Shown here piece after piece: positions 9,172 through 17,868 of a DNA stretch of 64,000 bases (position 1 is the first letter of the stretch; each line of letters begins with the position of its first letter). The stretch is from Bacteriovorax sp. MedPE-SWde (GTDB lineage: Bacteria; Bdellovibrionota; Bacteriovoracia; Bacteriovoracales; Bacteriovoracaceae): assembly GCA_001874305.1 (NCBI GenBank), contig MPCU01000003.1, forward strand, positions 310,001 through 374,000. The letters are read 5' to 3'. The position numbers and the translations under genes are program-made. The notes beneath the pieces are model-generated. The model saw nothing but the letters and a program-made list of their open reading frames with translations, was not told the DNA's origin and did not search any database.

Positions 9172-10524
9172 CTATGAATTTATAGGTATTTTTATAGTGA
9201 AGGAACTACCAAAGTCTCGCTTGTTGAACACGAGTTCGTGGCCGTAATGCTCTATTTGGGCCTTGGTCATGCTTAGAATTGCCCCAAATTCTGGATCAGT
9301 TTCCGACGTTACGTAGTAAGGATCAAAGAATCTTTCAACTTCTGAACTGTCGAGACACTGGTTTGATGAGTTTATTTCAATATATATATATTCGTGACAT
9401 TGAAATGATTTTACTTCAATCCACCCAAAACTATCACTTGGGAATATTCTAAAAGAATTCGTTATGAGGTTTAGGATCGCCTGAGATAGCCCTCTCTTAT
9501 TATTTGAGATTTTACTATAAGGATTTGCTAAATCTATTCTCAGGTCAATATTGTGAATTTTTAATTTTTCATGCATGAGGCTTGTAGAGTCTTTTATAAT
9601 CTCTTCTAAGTTAGCAGGGGTTTTATCTTTTTCGCTATTTTCGATTTCTTCTTTTGAGAACATTTTTAAAGAATCAATGATCCCACTAATTTTTTTAATA
9701 CTTGAAAAGCATCGTTGAAATATTTTATCAGTATCTATATCGGTATCTAACTTTGAAAACTTCTTATTGAGAATGACTAGGTTTCCATTAACTATGGTTA
9801 GGGGGTTATTTATTTCATGCGCAAACCCTGTCGCCATTTCACCAATTGACGCCATTTTTGTTGATTGTAGTGCATGGCCCTGGGCAGCGTGCTGGAGCTC
9901 TTGAGAAGATTTTAGTTCTTGAAGTAGTCTCTCTGAAGCTAGCCTATATTCTATTGCTGAATAGAGTGTGTCATAAATATATTTTGCACAAAAGGTAAGA
10001 ACCACAATGAAGAATATTATCAATGAAGATAAGAAGCTTTTCTCGACCAGGTTCGATTGGAGAACAATTGAAAAGAATGGAATATGAATCGAGTAGAGAA
10101 AGAGTAGTGATCCTTGAAGTGAGGCCGAATTAGATGCGATTGATCCTGCGGAAACTCCTGTCAGAATTGCTGTCATACTTAAATACTGCTCTATACTTGC
10201 ACCATCAAGGAAGAAGTAGGCGGCAAAACCCCACAAGCTTCCACCAAAAGTAGAGAGAAACATATAGAGGATTTCATATCTTCTCGGATGTGTTTCAAAT
10301 TCTTTCGGATTACTCTTTAAGTAGAGCGAAGAACCTAGTCGAAGCGTCAAATAAATTAAATGAGCTATTAACCATGAGATGATGAGGTTTTTATTAATTT
10401 CAGAGTAGAAAGTATAACTGACGGCAAACGCCAAAAGCAGGTTGACGAGATATATTCCAAGCTTCAGCTTGTACATGATCTCAACCTTTCGGTATTGAAG
10501 TTTAATACTCTTACTTTCTTTCAT
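9172..10524 (-). CDS. membrane sensor histidine kinase with degenerate ATPase domain
   Basis: 450 residues. About six hydrophobic segments occupy residues 17-180, followed by a short coiled linker and a clear dimerisation/phospho-acceptor box GEMATGFAHEINNPLTIVNG (His near residue 235). The HATPase part keeps an N-box (AILNLITNSF) but the usual DxGxG motif is replaced by INSSNQCLDSSE before ERFFDPYYVT, and the GxGLGL box reads EFGAILSMT. Autokinase activity may therefore be weak or lost. An alternative start is the ATG 16 codons in (10476). No response regulator is adjacent. A short inverted repeat lies upstream at 10538-10555. Confidence 0.85.
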   Translation of the reverse strand: MKESKSIKLQYRKVEIMYKLKLGIYLVNLLLAFAVSYTFYSEINKNLIISWLIAHLIYLTLRLGSSLYLKSNPKEFETHPRRYEILYMFLSTFGGSLWGFAAYFFLDGASIEQYLSMTAILTGVSAGSIASNSASLQGSLLFLYSIHIPFFSIVLQSNLVEKSFLSSLIIFFIVVLTFCAKYIYDTLYSAIEYRLASERLLQELKSSQELQHAAQGHALQSTKMASIGEMATGFAHEINNPLTIVNGNLVILNKKFSKLDTDIDTDKIFQRCFSSIKKISGIIDSLKMFSKEEIENSEKDKTPANLEEIIKDSTSLMHEKLKIHNIDLRIDLANPYSKISNNKRGLSQAILNLITNSFRIFPSDSFGWIEVKSFQCHEYIYIEINSSNQCLDSSEVERFFDPYYVTSETDPEFGAILSMTKAQIEHYGHELVFNKRDFGSSFTIKIPINS

Positions 10525-10537
10525 AGATATATTATCG

Positions 10538-10555
10538 GTAACTTATCACCGTTAC
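10538..10555. promoter_or_regulatory. inverted repeat GTAAC-N8-GTTAC upstream of the kinase gene
   Basis: GTAAC at 10538-10542 and GTTAC at 10551-10555 form an inverted repeat; CGGT/ACCG (10536-10539, 10548-10551) forms a second, interleaved one. They lie just upstream of the kinase start at 10524 and could be an operator. Short enough to be chance. Confidence 0.25.
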
Positions 10556-10651
10556 TTGAGTCATTTTGTTTAGTAAGAAGGAATTATTTTCCGTCTTCAC
10601 TTAAGGAATATGAAAAAGATGTAAAATAAATATTGTGTACAGCGTCAGGAG

Positions 10652-11368
10652 GTGCTTATTAATTACCCCCAAAGAGCATATGAAACATTTAAAAGGTTGA
10701 GTCCTATAAATGAGTTCAATGATATTTACCGCTTTTTACAAAATATATTGTCTAAAATATCGTCCCCGATAGAAAGAGCAAGAAAGACTCACCAATATGT
10801 TGACCTCTACACAAATGAATCACTCTCAAATCCAGCAGCTAAGAAATTTATAACTTGCCACAAGGGTTGCTCTGCTTGCTGTCATACTCAAGTCTCAGTA
10901 AACTCCGATGAAGCGGCCTTACTTGCCAATAAAGTTATCCATGAGGGTCATGAAGTTGATCTAAAAAAACTCTATATTCAAGGAAATGTCGAAAATAGTG
11001 GCTCAGACTGGTTTGAGCTGCCATATGAGATGCGTGGCTGTGTCTTCTTAGATGAGGGCGGTGGTTGCTCTGTATATGAAGATAGACCCTCTGTGTGCAG
11101 AACAAATAACGCCTTTAGCCCACCTGTTCAGTGTGAGACTAAAGATGGTATTGAGAAGCCTGTTAGGCTTTTGAATACTGAGAAGGCTGATTTTACAGTA
11201 ATAGCAGGTTTTAGGGCCAGCGGAGAGGCCGGGACTTTACCTCATATGTTATGGAAAGCACTAGGTGAGCAGTCAAAACCAAGGGTGGTAACTCCATCTA
11301 AGAAGGTTGTGAAGAAGGCTTATCTTAAAAGAATAAAAAAAGACCTTTCCAAAATTTTTGAAGTGTAA
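10652..11368 (+). CDS. YkgJ family cysteine-cluster protein
   Basis: 238 residues. It carries the zinc/iron-chelating cysteine cluster of the YkgJ (UPF0153) family: CHKGCSACCHTQVSV near residue 70, and CVFLDEGGGCSVYEDRPSVC near residue 130. Length is above the usual minimal family size. No signal peptide. The GTG at 10652 overlaps the strong AGGAGG box (10647-10652), so initiation two codons later at ATT (10658), with five-base spacing, must be considered. It is the first of four rightward genes with small gaps. The family's biochemical role is not established. Confidence 0.85.
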   Translation: MLINYPQRAYETFKRLSPINEFNDIYRFLQNILSKISSPIERARKTHQYVDLYTNESLSNPAAKKFITCHKGCSACCHTQVSVNSDEAALLANKVIHEGHEVDLKKLYIQGNVENSGSDWFELPYEMRGCVFLDEGGGCSVYEDRPSVCRTNNAFSPPVQCETKDGIEKPVRLLNTEKADFTVIAGFRASGEAGTLPHMLWKALGEQSKPRVVTPSKKVVKKAYLKRIKKDLSKIFEV

Positions 11369-11380
11369 TAAATCTAATGA

Positions 11381-12016
11381 ATGAATTGCACATTATGTCA
11401 CAGCTCCAATACCGTTGTTTATACACAACTACCCACTGAACAATATTTTCAATGTTCTGATTGTTCTCTCATTTTCCAAGATCCTGAAACATATCTCGAT
11501 AATGTCGAAGAAAAGGCTCGCTATGAAACCCATGAAAATAATCCTGAAGATCAGGGTTATCGAAAGTTTCTCTCTCGCGTCGTCGATCCATTATTAGAGA
11601 GAATAAATAAGGATGATCTTGGACTAGACTTTGGTTGTGGTCCAGGTCCTACAATTTCTGTAATGCTAGGGGAGAAAGGTATTACTGTTGATAATTATGA
11701 TCTCTACTTTATGCCTGAAACGGAGCTTGTAGAAAATAAGTACGACTTTATTACTTCAACAGAAGTATTTGAACACTTCTATAAACCAGGTGAAGAATTT
11801 GAAAAAGTCTGGTCATTGTTAAAACCAGGTGGGCTTCTTGGTGTTATGACTGTTTTCTACCCCGATTCAGTGGAGAAATTCCATAGCTGGTGGTATAAGA
11901 ATGATCCAACACATGTATGTTTCTTTTCACCAGAGGCCTTTGAGTTTATAGCTCAAAAGTATGGAGCGAAATTAGAAATTATTGGTGATCAGGTAATCTT
12001 TTTAAGAAAGGAATAA
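11381..12016 (+). CDS. class I SAM-dependent methyltransferase with zinc ribbon
   Basis: 211 residues. The N-terminus has a CxxC...CxxC zinc ribbon (CTLCHSS, CSDCSLIF). The methyltransferase fold follows: motif I is LGLDFGCGPGPTI (about residue 80), then the DLYFMPET acidic loop, DFITSTEVFEHF, and LLKPGGLLGVMT. This fits the Methyltransf_23 group, which often acts on small sugars or lipids, but the substrate cannot be read. It begins 12 bases after the ykgJ-like gene and is followed two bases later by the YffB-like gene, so it is probably in an operon. Confidence 0.85.
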   Translation: MNCTLCHSSNTVVYTQLPTEQYFQCSDCSLIFQDPETYLDNVEEKARYETHENNPEDQGYRKFLSRVVDPLLERINKDDLGLDFGCGPGPTISVMLGEKGITVDNYDLYFMPETELVENKYDFITSTEVFEHFYKPGEEFEKVWSLLKPGGLLGVMTVFYPDSVEKFHSWWYKNDPTHVCFFSPEAFEFIAQKYGAKLEIIGDQVIFLRKE

Positions 12017-12017
12017 T

Positions 12018-12347
12018 ATGAAAGTATACGGAATTAAAAATTGTGACACAGTAAAAAAAGCACTGAAGTTTCTTAACGAAAATGAGCTTGAGTATGAATT
12101 TGTTGACTTCAAAAAGGTGGCCCCTACAAAGGCAGACATCCTACGTTGGAAAGAAGCATTCGGTGATCTTCCTGTAAATAAAAGAGGAACAACTTTTAGA
12201 AAAATTAAAGAAGACTACGAAGCTGCTACTGAAGCAGGTAAGGTAAAACTTCTTATGGAAAATACTTCTGCTATTAAAAGACCGGTACTAGAAGGAAAAA
12301 CTAACTTTCTAGGATTCAAAGCTGACGAGTGGTCTGAGCTTCTATGA
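12018..12347 (+). CDS. ArsC/Spx family protein, YffB-like
   Basis: 109 residues, the standard size for the YffB branch of the ArsC/Spx thioredoxin-fold family. The N-terminus MKVYGIKNCDTVKKALKFL, NKRGTTFRK in the middle and IKRPVLEGKTNFLGF near the end match YffB closely. A single Cys (Cys9) occupies the active-site position, with no CxxC, so the arsenate-reductase or Spx RNA-polymerase role is not implied. The real function of YffB proteins is unclear. The stop overlaps the next gene's ATG as ATGA. Confidence 0.88.
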   Translation: MKVYGIKNCDTVKKALKFLNENELEYEFVDFKKVAPTKADILRWKEAFGDLPVNKRGTTFRKIKEDYEAATEAGKVKLLMENTSAIKRPVLEGKTNFLGFKADEWSELL

Positions 12348-13075
12348 AAAAAGATTTAGAAAATAATTTTGAACAAAGAAAGAAGTGTTTTACTTGTTAT
12401 AGACCAGGGAAGTTCTGTGTCTGCGAACATTTAAAACCAATTTCAATAAATTCTAAAATTGTTATTCTAATTCACCCAATGGAAGCAAAGAAAGAAAAGC
12501 TTGGTACTGGCCGCATTACTAAGGCCAGTATAAATAATAGCGAAATTATCATGGGAATTGATTTCACTGAAGATAGGAGAGTCAACGCATTGATAGCTGA
12601 TCCACAGTATCACGCAATGGTTCTCTACCCAGGGGATGACGCTCTAAATATTACACACGCTACGGATTCAGATGTTGAAATTCTTAAAGAGAAGAAACCT
12701 CTAATCTTTGTCATCGATGGAACATGGCCGTGTGCTAAGAAGATGATGACTCTCTCTCATAATATAAATACACTTCCGAGAATATCATTTGAAACAGACC
12801 GTATTTCTCAATTCCTTATAAAACACCAACCCCATAAGCTTGCTCTTTCTACAATTGAGTCAGTTCACGTACTAATCCAAGATATGGCGAAAAAAGGCGT
12901 AGAAACTCTCAATGGTGATGAAGACGCAATGATTGCGACTTTTAAGGCAATGGTTACAAAGCAGATTGAGGTTGCCTCAGACCCTAATACTCCTAGCTAT
13001 AGGGGTAAGAAAATGGATAAGGACAGAGAACCTCTAATTAGGGCCAAAAAGCACAGAAGTTTTATCCTCAAGTAA
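12344..13075 (+). CDS. tapT: DTW-domain tRNA-uridine aminocarboxypropyltransferase
   Basis: 243 residues. The DTW family (TapT/TuaA, formerly YfiP) makes acp3U in tRNA from S-adenosylmethionine. Visible motifs: CFTCYRPGKFCVCEHL (zinc-binding cysteines, residues about 14-29), ILIHPMEAKKEKLGTGR, and the signature IDGTWPCAKKM. C-terminal YRGKKM is also seen. TapT modifies U47 in the variable loop of E. coli tRNAs; the tRNA set here is unknown. Coupled by a 4-base overlap to the YffB-like gene. The symbol is by family resemblance. Confidence 0.85.
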   Translation: MKKDLENNFEQRKKCFTCYRPGKFCVCEHLKPISINSKIVILIHPMEAKKEKLGTGRITKASINNSEIIMGIDFTEDRRVNALIADPQYHAMVLYPGDDALNITHATDSDVEILKEKKPLIFVIDGTWPCAKKMMTLSHNINTLPRISFETDRISQFLIKHQPHKLALSTIESVHVLIQDMAKKGVETLNGDEDAMIATFKAMVTKQIEVASDPNTPSYRGKKMDKDREPLIRAKKHRSFILK

Positions 13076-13209
13076 ATATCGCCTCAATAAAGACACACTA
13101 TCAAAATTAGCTAACTTCTTAATATATATGAAGAATGGAGCAAAATACCCTGTTTTTTATGATCCCGTAGCGTTCTAAAATAGAATAGTTATTAAATAAG
13201 GAACTAACT

Positions 13210-15159
13210 ATGAAAACAGCAAACTCTATTTGGAACAAATTAATCGTCGGCTTCATCTGCTTTATGATGGTCAATGTAAATATCACTATTGATAATCAGA
13301 TTATCAAAGTGAATATGACGACTACGACTTATGCCGCGGATGCAGATACTGATGCTGGGGATAATGACTCCGGTGTTGAGCAAGGTGAGTCTGGAACTGT
13401 TAACGTTGAAGATGATGATGGTTTTGGTTTTGTTTCTGACCCTACTTTAAATTTTATAATATTTTTGTCAGGTGCGATTGTTATTTCTCGAATAATGTAT
13501 ATATGTACTAATAAGACTGCTGATATGTACTTAGCTTTAGCTGGGGCATTAATTTATGTAGCGGGCGAGCTTATGACAATGTTTGGTGCTAAGGCAGAGA
13601 TTAGTGAAAAATCAATTGAGTTTAAGTCTAGAGCGGACAACGGTGAGATTGATGATACTCAATATCAGGCTATAGAAAAAGAGAAACAAGTTCTTGAAGA
13701 GGTAGCGGATGCTGCAGATAAAAAAGCTACTTTTCAAAAAGCTTCAAGTGTTGCATTTCTTGCTGCTTCTGGTACTTCATTAGGAATGCTGGCCGCTGAG
13801 GCCATGGCGTTAGCTTCTTGTCAGTCTACAACGGCAGCTGCCGCTGCAGCTGTTCCTATATGTAATATGTCTTTGGTTCCGGTTACTAAAATTGAATTAA
13901 TAAAGCCAGTTCCGCAAATGAGTCTCACAAAATCTGCTTCTATATTTAGTTTACTTACTAGTAGTACTGGTTCGCAGGCAATATGTCAGGAAGCTGCAGC
14001 TGCTCAAGATGCTAGTGTATTAGGTACATCAGGTGGGTCATTTTCGTTATTGGCTGCTTCATCTACAACTGCCTGTAGTGCCTACGTGACTCTTCATGGG
14101 TGGTCTACATCTGCTTGTACTGTAAACCCTGATAACATTGCATTCTCGTTCGGTGCTCTATTTACTTCGCCAGTGATTATGCTTGATTTGTTAATAAATA
14201 ACTTCCTAACCTCTTCAGTTACGAGAGGAATCGTATGGGGACTGTTTGGGATTCAAGCCGGAATTGTCGCAAAAGCAACATCTGATATGGCAAAGCAAGC
14301 CAGAGAAAATATCAAAGCACTAGATAGAATCCTAAATAAAATGGATAACTCGAGAATGAAGTCTGAAATGGCAAATTCTAATATCCAAAAGATTAATCTT
14401 TCTGGAGCATTAAGTAATAACCTTTCTAATCCAACTGAACTTAATGAGGCCATGCCATGTGCAACAGGTAATGGAACTGTAAATCAAGATACAGGTCAAG
14501 TTACTTGTCCACCTGTGCCACCTCTTAAGACATCAGGTAGTGATGGAAAGAAAATGACAGCGACAGGGTTTGAAGGAATGAGTAATCTTGCAAATGAGTT
14601 GATTGCTGGAATTCAAGGGAATAAAGAGATTGCTCCATCAACAAATATCCAGGTTGGTCAACTAAGTGCAATGGATAATGCTGTTAAAAAGAAACTTCGA
14701 AATAATATAAGTAAATTAAATAAAATAAATAAAGCATTAGGGAAGCCAGCTTATAATCCAAACAAAGAGTATAAGAAGATGTATGGAAAAATGGCAAAAG
14801 CTGTAAAGAAATCTCTTCTTGATAATGGATTAACTGCTTCAGGATTTATGGCAAAAGCCGGACTATCTGCTCCTGTAAAAGAAAGTAAGAAAGTAGCGCC
14901 AAAATCTAAGACAACTACAGCAATGACTAAGCCAGCTTTTAAAGCAAAGAAGAATACTGGATTTAAGTTTGACTTCAATGTAGATGAAGAAGTTGCTAAG
15001 AGAAATGCTGAGTTTGCTAAAAATGAAAAAGCTGCCAATGCTGTAGAAGGTGAAGAAACTAAAGATGGAATTATCGAAGATAAGGAAGTTAATATTTTTC
15101 AGGCCATCTCTATCAGATATATGAAGAGTGGATTTAAAAGATTACTAGATGAACTTTAA
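13210..15159 (+). CDS. large multi-pass membrane/exported protein, unknown family
   Basis: 649 residues, not recognised. An N-terminal hydrophobic signal or anchor (residues 10-24) is followed by a secreted-looking acidic stretch with repeated Asp (DADTDAGDNDSG). Hydrophobic segments lie near 79-98, 105-125 and 178-203, and two more near 310-365. The region between has several Cys and many Ala/Ser/Thr. The C-terminal 280 residues are hydrophilic, Lys/Asn-rich and probably helical, with no membrane segment. A good AAGGA site precedes the ATG. It stands alone, followed by a terminator at 15172-15208. Confidence 0.75.
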   Translation: MKTANSIWNKLIVGFICFMMVNVNITIDNQIIKVNMTTTTYAADADTDAGDNDSGVEQGESGTVNVEDDDGFGFVSDPTLNFIIFLSGAIVISRIMYICTNKTADMYLALAGALIYVAGELMTMFGAKAEISEKSIEFKSRADNGEIDDTQYQAIEKEKQVLEEVADAADKKATFQKASSVAFLAASGTSLGMLAAEAMALASCQSTTAAAAAAVPICNMSLVPVTKIELIKPVPQMSLTKSASIFSLLTSSTGSQAICQEAAAAQDASVLGTSGGSFSLLAASSTTACSAYVTLHGWSTSACTVNPDNIAFSFGALFTSPVIMLDLLINNFLTSSVTRGIVWGLFGIQAGIVAKATSDMAKQARENIKALDRILNKMDNSRMKSEMANSNIQKINLSGALSNNLSNPTELNEAMPCATGNGTVNQDTGQVTCPPVPPLKTSGSDGKKMTATGFEGMSNLANELIAGIQGNKEIAPSTNIQVGQLSAMDNAVKKKLRNNISKLNKINKALGKPAYNPNKEYKKMYGKMAKAVKKSLLDNGLTASGFMAKAGLSAPVKESKKVAPKSKTTTAMTKPAFKAKKNTGFKFDFNVDEEVAKRNAEFAKNEKAANAVEGEETKDGIIEDKEVNIFQAISIRYMKSGFKRLLDEL

Positions 15160-15171
15160 TTAAAGAATAAA

Positions 15172-15208
15172 AAGTGCCCCCTGCAAACCAGGAAAGCACG
15201 GGGCACTT
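15172..15208. terminator. rho-independent terminator between convergent genes
   Basis: AAGTGCCCC (15172-15180) pairs with GGGGCACTT (15200-15208). The T-run is on the minus strand (from the A-rich 15164-15173), so it mainly serves the lipoprotein gene ending at 15210, but the stem is also just after the gene ending at 15159. Confidence 0.8.
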
Positions 15209-15209
15209 C

Positions 15210-15557
15210 CTATAAGTCAATCGTCTTCAACTTATCCACAATAGAAGCTTTACCGTCACTACCATCAGGACAACCTGTCTTTGAGTATTTAAATAATTCA
15301 GTATCTTTAAAATACGTATATTTCTTATTTCCACTGTAGTACCAAGAGTTGTTATGCCACATGGATACTTTAAGCTTTGACTCTGTAGTAATTCGATCAA
15401 GCTTATATATGGAAGTCGGGACCTCAGCAACACTTGCATAGCTTCTATTTATCTCCTTAATACATGACCTTTCTTTAAAGTTGATCGTATAACTCGGACC
15501 TGAGTTACATGAAAGGAGTAAAGTACTGAAAATAGCATAGGCAAGTAGTTTCATCAT
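15210..15557 (-). CDS. small lipoprotein, unknown function
   Basis: 115 residues with a short signal peptide and lipobox LLLSC-N (Cys at about 17), so it should be lipid-anchored. The mature part is small and polar with two further Cys (SCIKE, GCPDG) that may pair. The start may be the first or second of two adjacent ATG codons. No family is recognised. It is monocistronic, divergent from the membrane protein at 15727, and ends at a good terminator. Confidence 0.7.
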   Translation of the reverse strand: MMKLLAYAIFSTLLLSCNSGPSYTINFKERSCIKEINRSYASVAEVPTSIYKLDRITTESKLKVSMWHNNSWYYSGNKKYTYFKDTELFKYSKTGCPDGSDGKASIVDKLKTIDL

Positions 15558-15726
15558 CTGGACCTCTGTTTAAGCATACGAAAATATCGGTGAGATCAGA
15601 CCATATATTCAATTGAATTATGATCTGATTAGGAGGCGATATATATAAAAATTATGTTGAAGCTCTTTAAGCCTAAGAAATCTAATGAATCCCACCGATA
15701 GGAGAGTAAATAGCTAAGGAGAATAT

Positions 15727-16239
15727 GTGGGTGCACGGAATTTAGAGTTTGAAATTGAAGAAGCTCAGGTCACTGAAGAAGTCGTTGAAACGAGACCAAA
15801 GCCGTTTAACTTCTTATCAGTTCTCTTTACGTTAAGTCTCTTAATTACATCAACTAAACTATTTAGTGCTTCATATCTCACTTTAAAAAGTATGTATTCA
15901 CCAGAGATCTTTGTCTCAATGACCCTTACTTTTAATGAACTCTATCAGAGAGTAGTTTTCTCTGCATATATATTTGAAATAGCGCTAAGTGCAATATTTG
16001 CGAGTCTATATATCTTTAACTTTTATTCAGCGATTAAAAGAAAGAAGGGAATGAAGAATATCTTCCTTATGACTCAAGGGACTTATCTTTGTATTGTTGT
16101 TACTTATAATTTTTTGGTTAATAAGTACTTAGGAAGTGAGTTTCAAACAGGACTAGTTCTTTCAAACGCTTTGTATCTCGGTCTTTGGTATAGTTATTTA
16201 AATTATAGTGAGCGTGCAAAATCTGTATTTACGGCGTAG
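15727..16239 (+). CDS. four-helix membrane protein, unknown function
   Basis: 170 residues beginning at GTG 15727, chosen because AAGGAG (15716-15721) lies five bases upstream; the ATG two bases earlier is in another frame and closes at once. A polar, Glu-rich 25-residue head is followed by about four transmembrane segments (near 30-50, 75-98, 112-130 and 140-158) and a Lys/Arg loop (AIKRKKGM), which suggests the loop faces the cytoplasm. No family is recognised. The 3' end overlaps the convergent SGNH gene by 11 bases. Confidence 0.7.
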   Translation: MGARNLEFEIEEAQVTEEVVETRPKPFNFLSVLFTLSLLITSTKLFSASYLTLKSMYSPEIFVSMTLTFNELYQRVVFSAYIFEIALSAIFASLYIFNFYSAIKRKKGMKNIFLMTQGTYLCIVVTYNFLVNKYLGSEFQTGLVLSNALYLGLWYSYLNYSERAKSVFTA

Positions 16240-17602
16240 CTAATTGCTCTATCAATCTCTTTGAGAACTTCTTATGTCCGAGATCCGTTAAGTGCACCTC
16301 ATCATGCCAATACCATCCGTAGTCAGATACTGTTGAAATATAACTATGCATATCAATGACTTTTAAATTGTATATGCTACCTAAATTAATGAGATTAAAA
16401 TGCAGGGGACTTTTCTGATAAGTCGTTGGCTCAAGAATAAGAGTGACTTCAATATTACTTTCTATCCAAGATTTAATTAGTTTCTCAGTGTTCTTTCTGT
16501 GAAGACGAATATCTGAATCATTATGGGCCAGAATGTAAAAGATCTTCTTTGGTTTTGAATTCAATACTAATTTATTCAAATCAAGAAATGTCTGTGAAGT
16601 TGCAGACCTTATCCCAATATTAATACAATTTATAATTCCTTGTTCTTTACAGTAAAGCTCGGTCCAGATCTTACTCTTCTTTGTTACACCTTCTCCATAG
16701 GTCTGTGAGCTACCTATAAAGAGCGTGCTGCCTTGATCTTTAACTAATAAAGAAGCAACTCTCTTTGTCTCTTCTTTTATAAAGTCTCTTTCACTTTCTT
16801 CTTGCAATAGTTTCCCATCATTAAAAGATAAGTCTAGTGGGTAAGATGCCTGATAGTAGTTGATATAGAAGATATGAGTAGAGGTTGATAGAATACAAAG
16901 CATAAGTGCCATTGACACTTGTGGCAGAGGTCTTAAAAAGAAGCTTAAAGTTATTAGTAAAAGAGAAAGTATGATTATAAGACTAAGAGAATATTGCGGT
17001 CTTAGATTTAAATCACCACCGTTAACTTTAATTGCCTCAATGCTTACTTTCTCCACTCCAGAAGATCTCACTCCCAAATCAACTGCGTTACTAATTGAGT
17101 AAACCTTCTTATTATTAATTAGAAGATTCTTATTTTTAAATTGAAAGTGGTTTATCTTATCTAGTTGAGAATTAATAAAACGCGAACTCTTAAATTCACC
17201 ATCATGAGATGTCTCTATAAGGTGTAGACGTCCTTCATTAAAACGTAGGACTTTATAGCTTCCATTTTCTTTGTTCTTAATTGAGATATCAAAAACACTT
17301 TTAGCAGATAAGTTAAAGTCGAAACTAAAAGAGTCTTTAGCTTTAATATTGTCGAATACTAAATGGTTATTTCCATGCCACATTTCAAGATTGATTCTAT
17401 TTTTAAAAAGTGAATTACTATGGGTCATAAATTCACTTGCTCCCATAATTGGAACAAAGGAGCTTTGACTTTTTAAATTAGTAATCTTTAAAGGGCTTTT
17501 TGAGATAGAGTAATCATTAATAGAAACTATTCTCTCAATTAATAAAGAAGAGATAACTATTAGGATAATTGAAAATATCGTGGATTGAATTTTAAACTTC
17601 AC
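16229..17602 (-). CDS. membrane-anchored SGNH/GDSL-type hydrolase
   Basis: 457 residues. An N-terminal transmembrane anchor (about 7-25) and a second hydrophobic pair near 205-245 bracket a beta-rich periplasmic region. The C-terminal half is an SGNH-fold: block I is TLFIGSSQTYGEGV (Ser nucleophile near 297), block III-like HNDSD, and the final catalytic pair is HDEVHLTDLGHKKF. This resembles SGNH proteins that act on acyl groups of envelope polysaccharides, but the substrate is not visible. It is transcribed away from the tRNA gene and overlaps the convergent gene at its 3' end. Confidence 0.75.
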   Translation of the reverse strand: MKFKIQSTIFSIILIVISSLLIERIVSINDYSISKSPLKITNLKSQSSFVPIMGASEFMTHSNSLFKNRINLEMWHGNNHLVFDNIKAKDSFSFDFNLSAKSVFDISIKNKENGSYKVLRFNEGRLHLIETSHDGEFKSSRFINSQLDKINHFQFKNKNLLINNKKVYSISNAVDLGVRSSGVEKVSIEAIKVNGGDLNLRPQYSLSLIIILSLLLITLSFFLRPLPQVSMALMLCILSTSTHIFYINYYQASYPLDLSFNDGKLLQEESERDFIKEETKRVASLLVKDQGSTLFIGSSQTYGEGVTKKSKIWTELYCKEQGIINCINIGIRSATSQTFLDLNKLVLNSKPKKIFYILAHNDSDIRLHRKNTEKLIKSWIESNIEVTLILEPTTYQKSPLHFNLINLGSIYNLKVIDMHSYISTVSDYGWYWHDEVHLTDLGHKKFSKRLIEQLATP

Positions 17603-17689
17603 TATATAAATTTAGATGAGTTTCGCGATAATATCAATTTTAAGCAAAAAAAAACCAGCACAAGGCCGGATAAGACAAAAAGAAATAAA

Positions 17690-17766
17690 TGGCGCACTCG
17701 AAAGGATTCGAACCTTTGACCGTCCGCTTAGAAGGCGGATGCTCTATCCAGCTGAGCTACGAGTGC
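17690..17766 (-). tRNA. tRNA-Arg (anticodon TCT)
   Basis: Read on the minus strand, the 77 bases fold as a normal cloverleaf: acceptor GCACTCG pairs with CGAGTGC, D-arm GCTCAGCTGGATAGAGC, anticodon stem CCGCC/GGCGG-type with loop CTTCTAA, T-arm GGTTCGAATCC. The discriminator is G and CCA is encoded. The anticodon TCT reads AGA/AGG arginine codons, which are frequent in this AT-rich genome (many AGA codons are visible). Confidence 0.96.
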
Positions 17767-17868
17767 GCAATTGTGTTTTGGTTCACCTAACTTAATGGCA
17801 GACAGGACATTTGTCAATCCATAATTGAAAAAAGTACCTGTTCTATTTGGGTCATGTTAATATGAGCT

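Noticed and set aside
14253-15038. Leftward frames (66 and 95 codons) antisense to the 649-residue protein
   Set aside because: Hydrophobic composition follows from antisense of Lys/Asn-rich sequence; no start signal.
15227-15439. Second leftward frame in the lipoprotein gene
   Set aside because: Overlaps the lipoprotein in another frame and has no ribosome site; the lipobox frame is better supported.
15654-15701. 15-codon frame starting ATG 15654 (MLKLFKPKKSNESHR) upstream of the membrane protein
   Set aside because: The nearby AGGAGG is 17 bases away and no leader-peptide logic is visible; probably chance.
17630-17690. Integration (attachment) site at the tRNA-Arg 3' end
   Set aside because: No integrase and no direct repeat of the tRNA end nearby; flanking genes look native.
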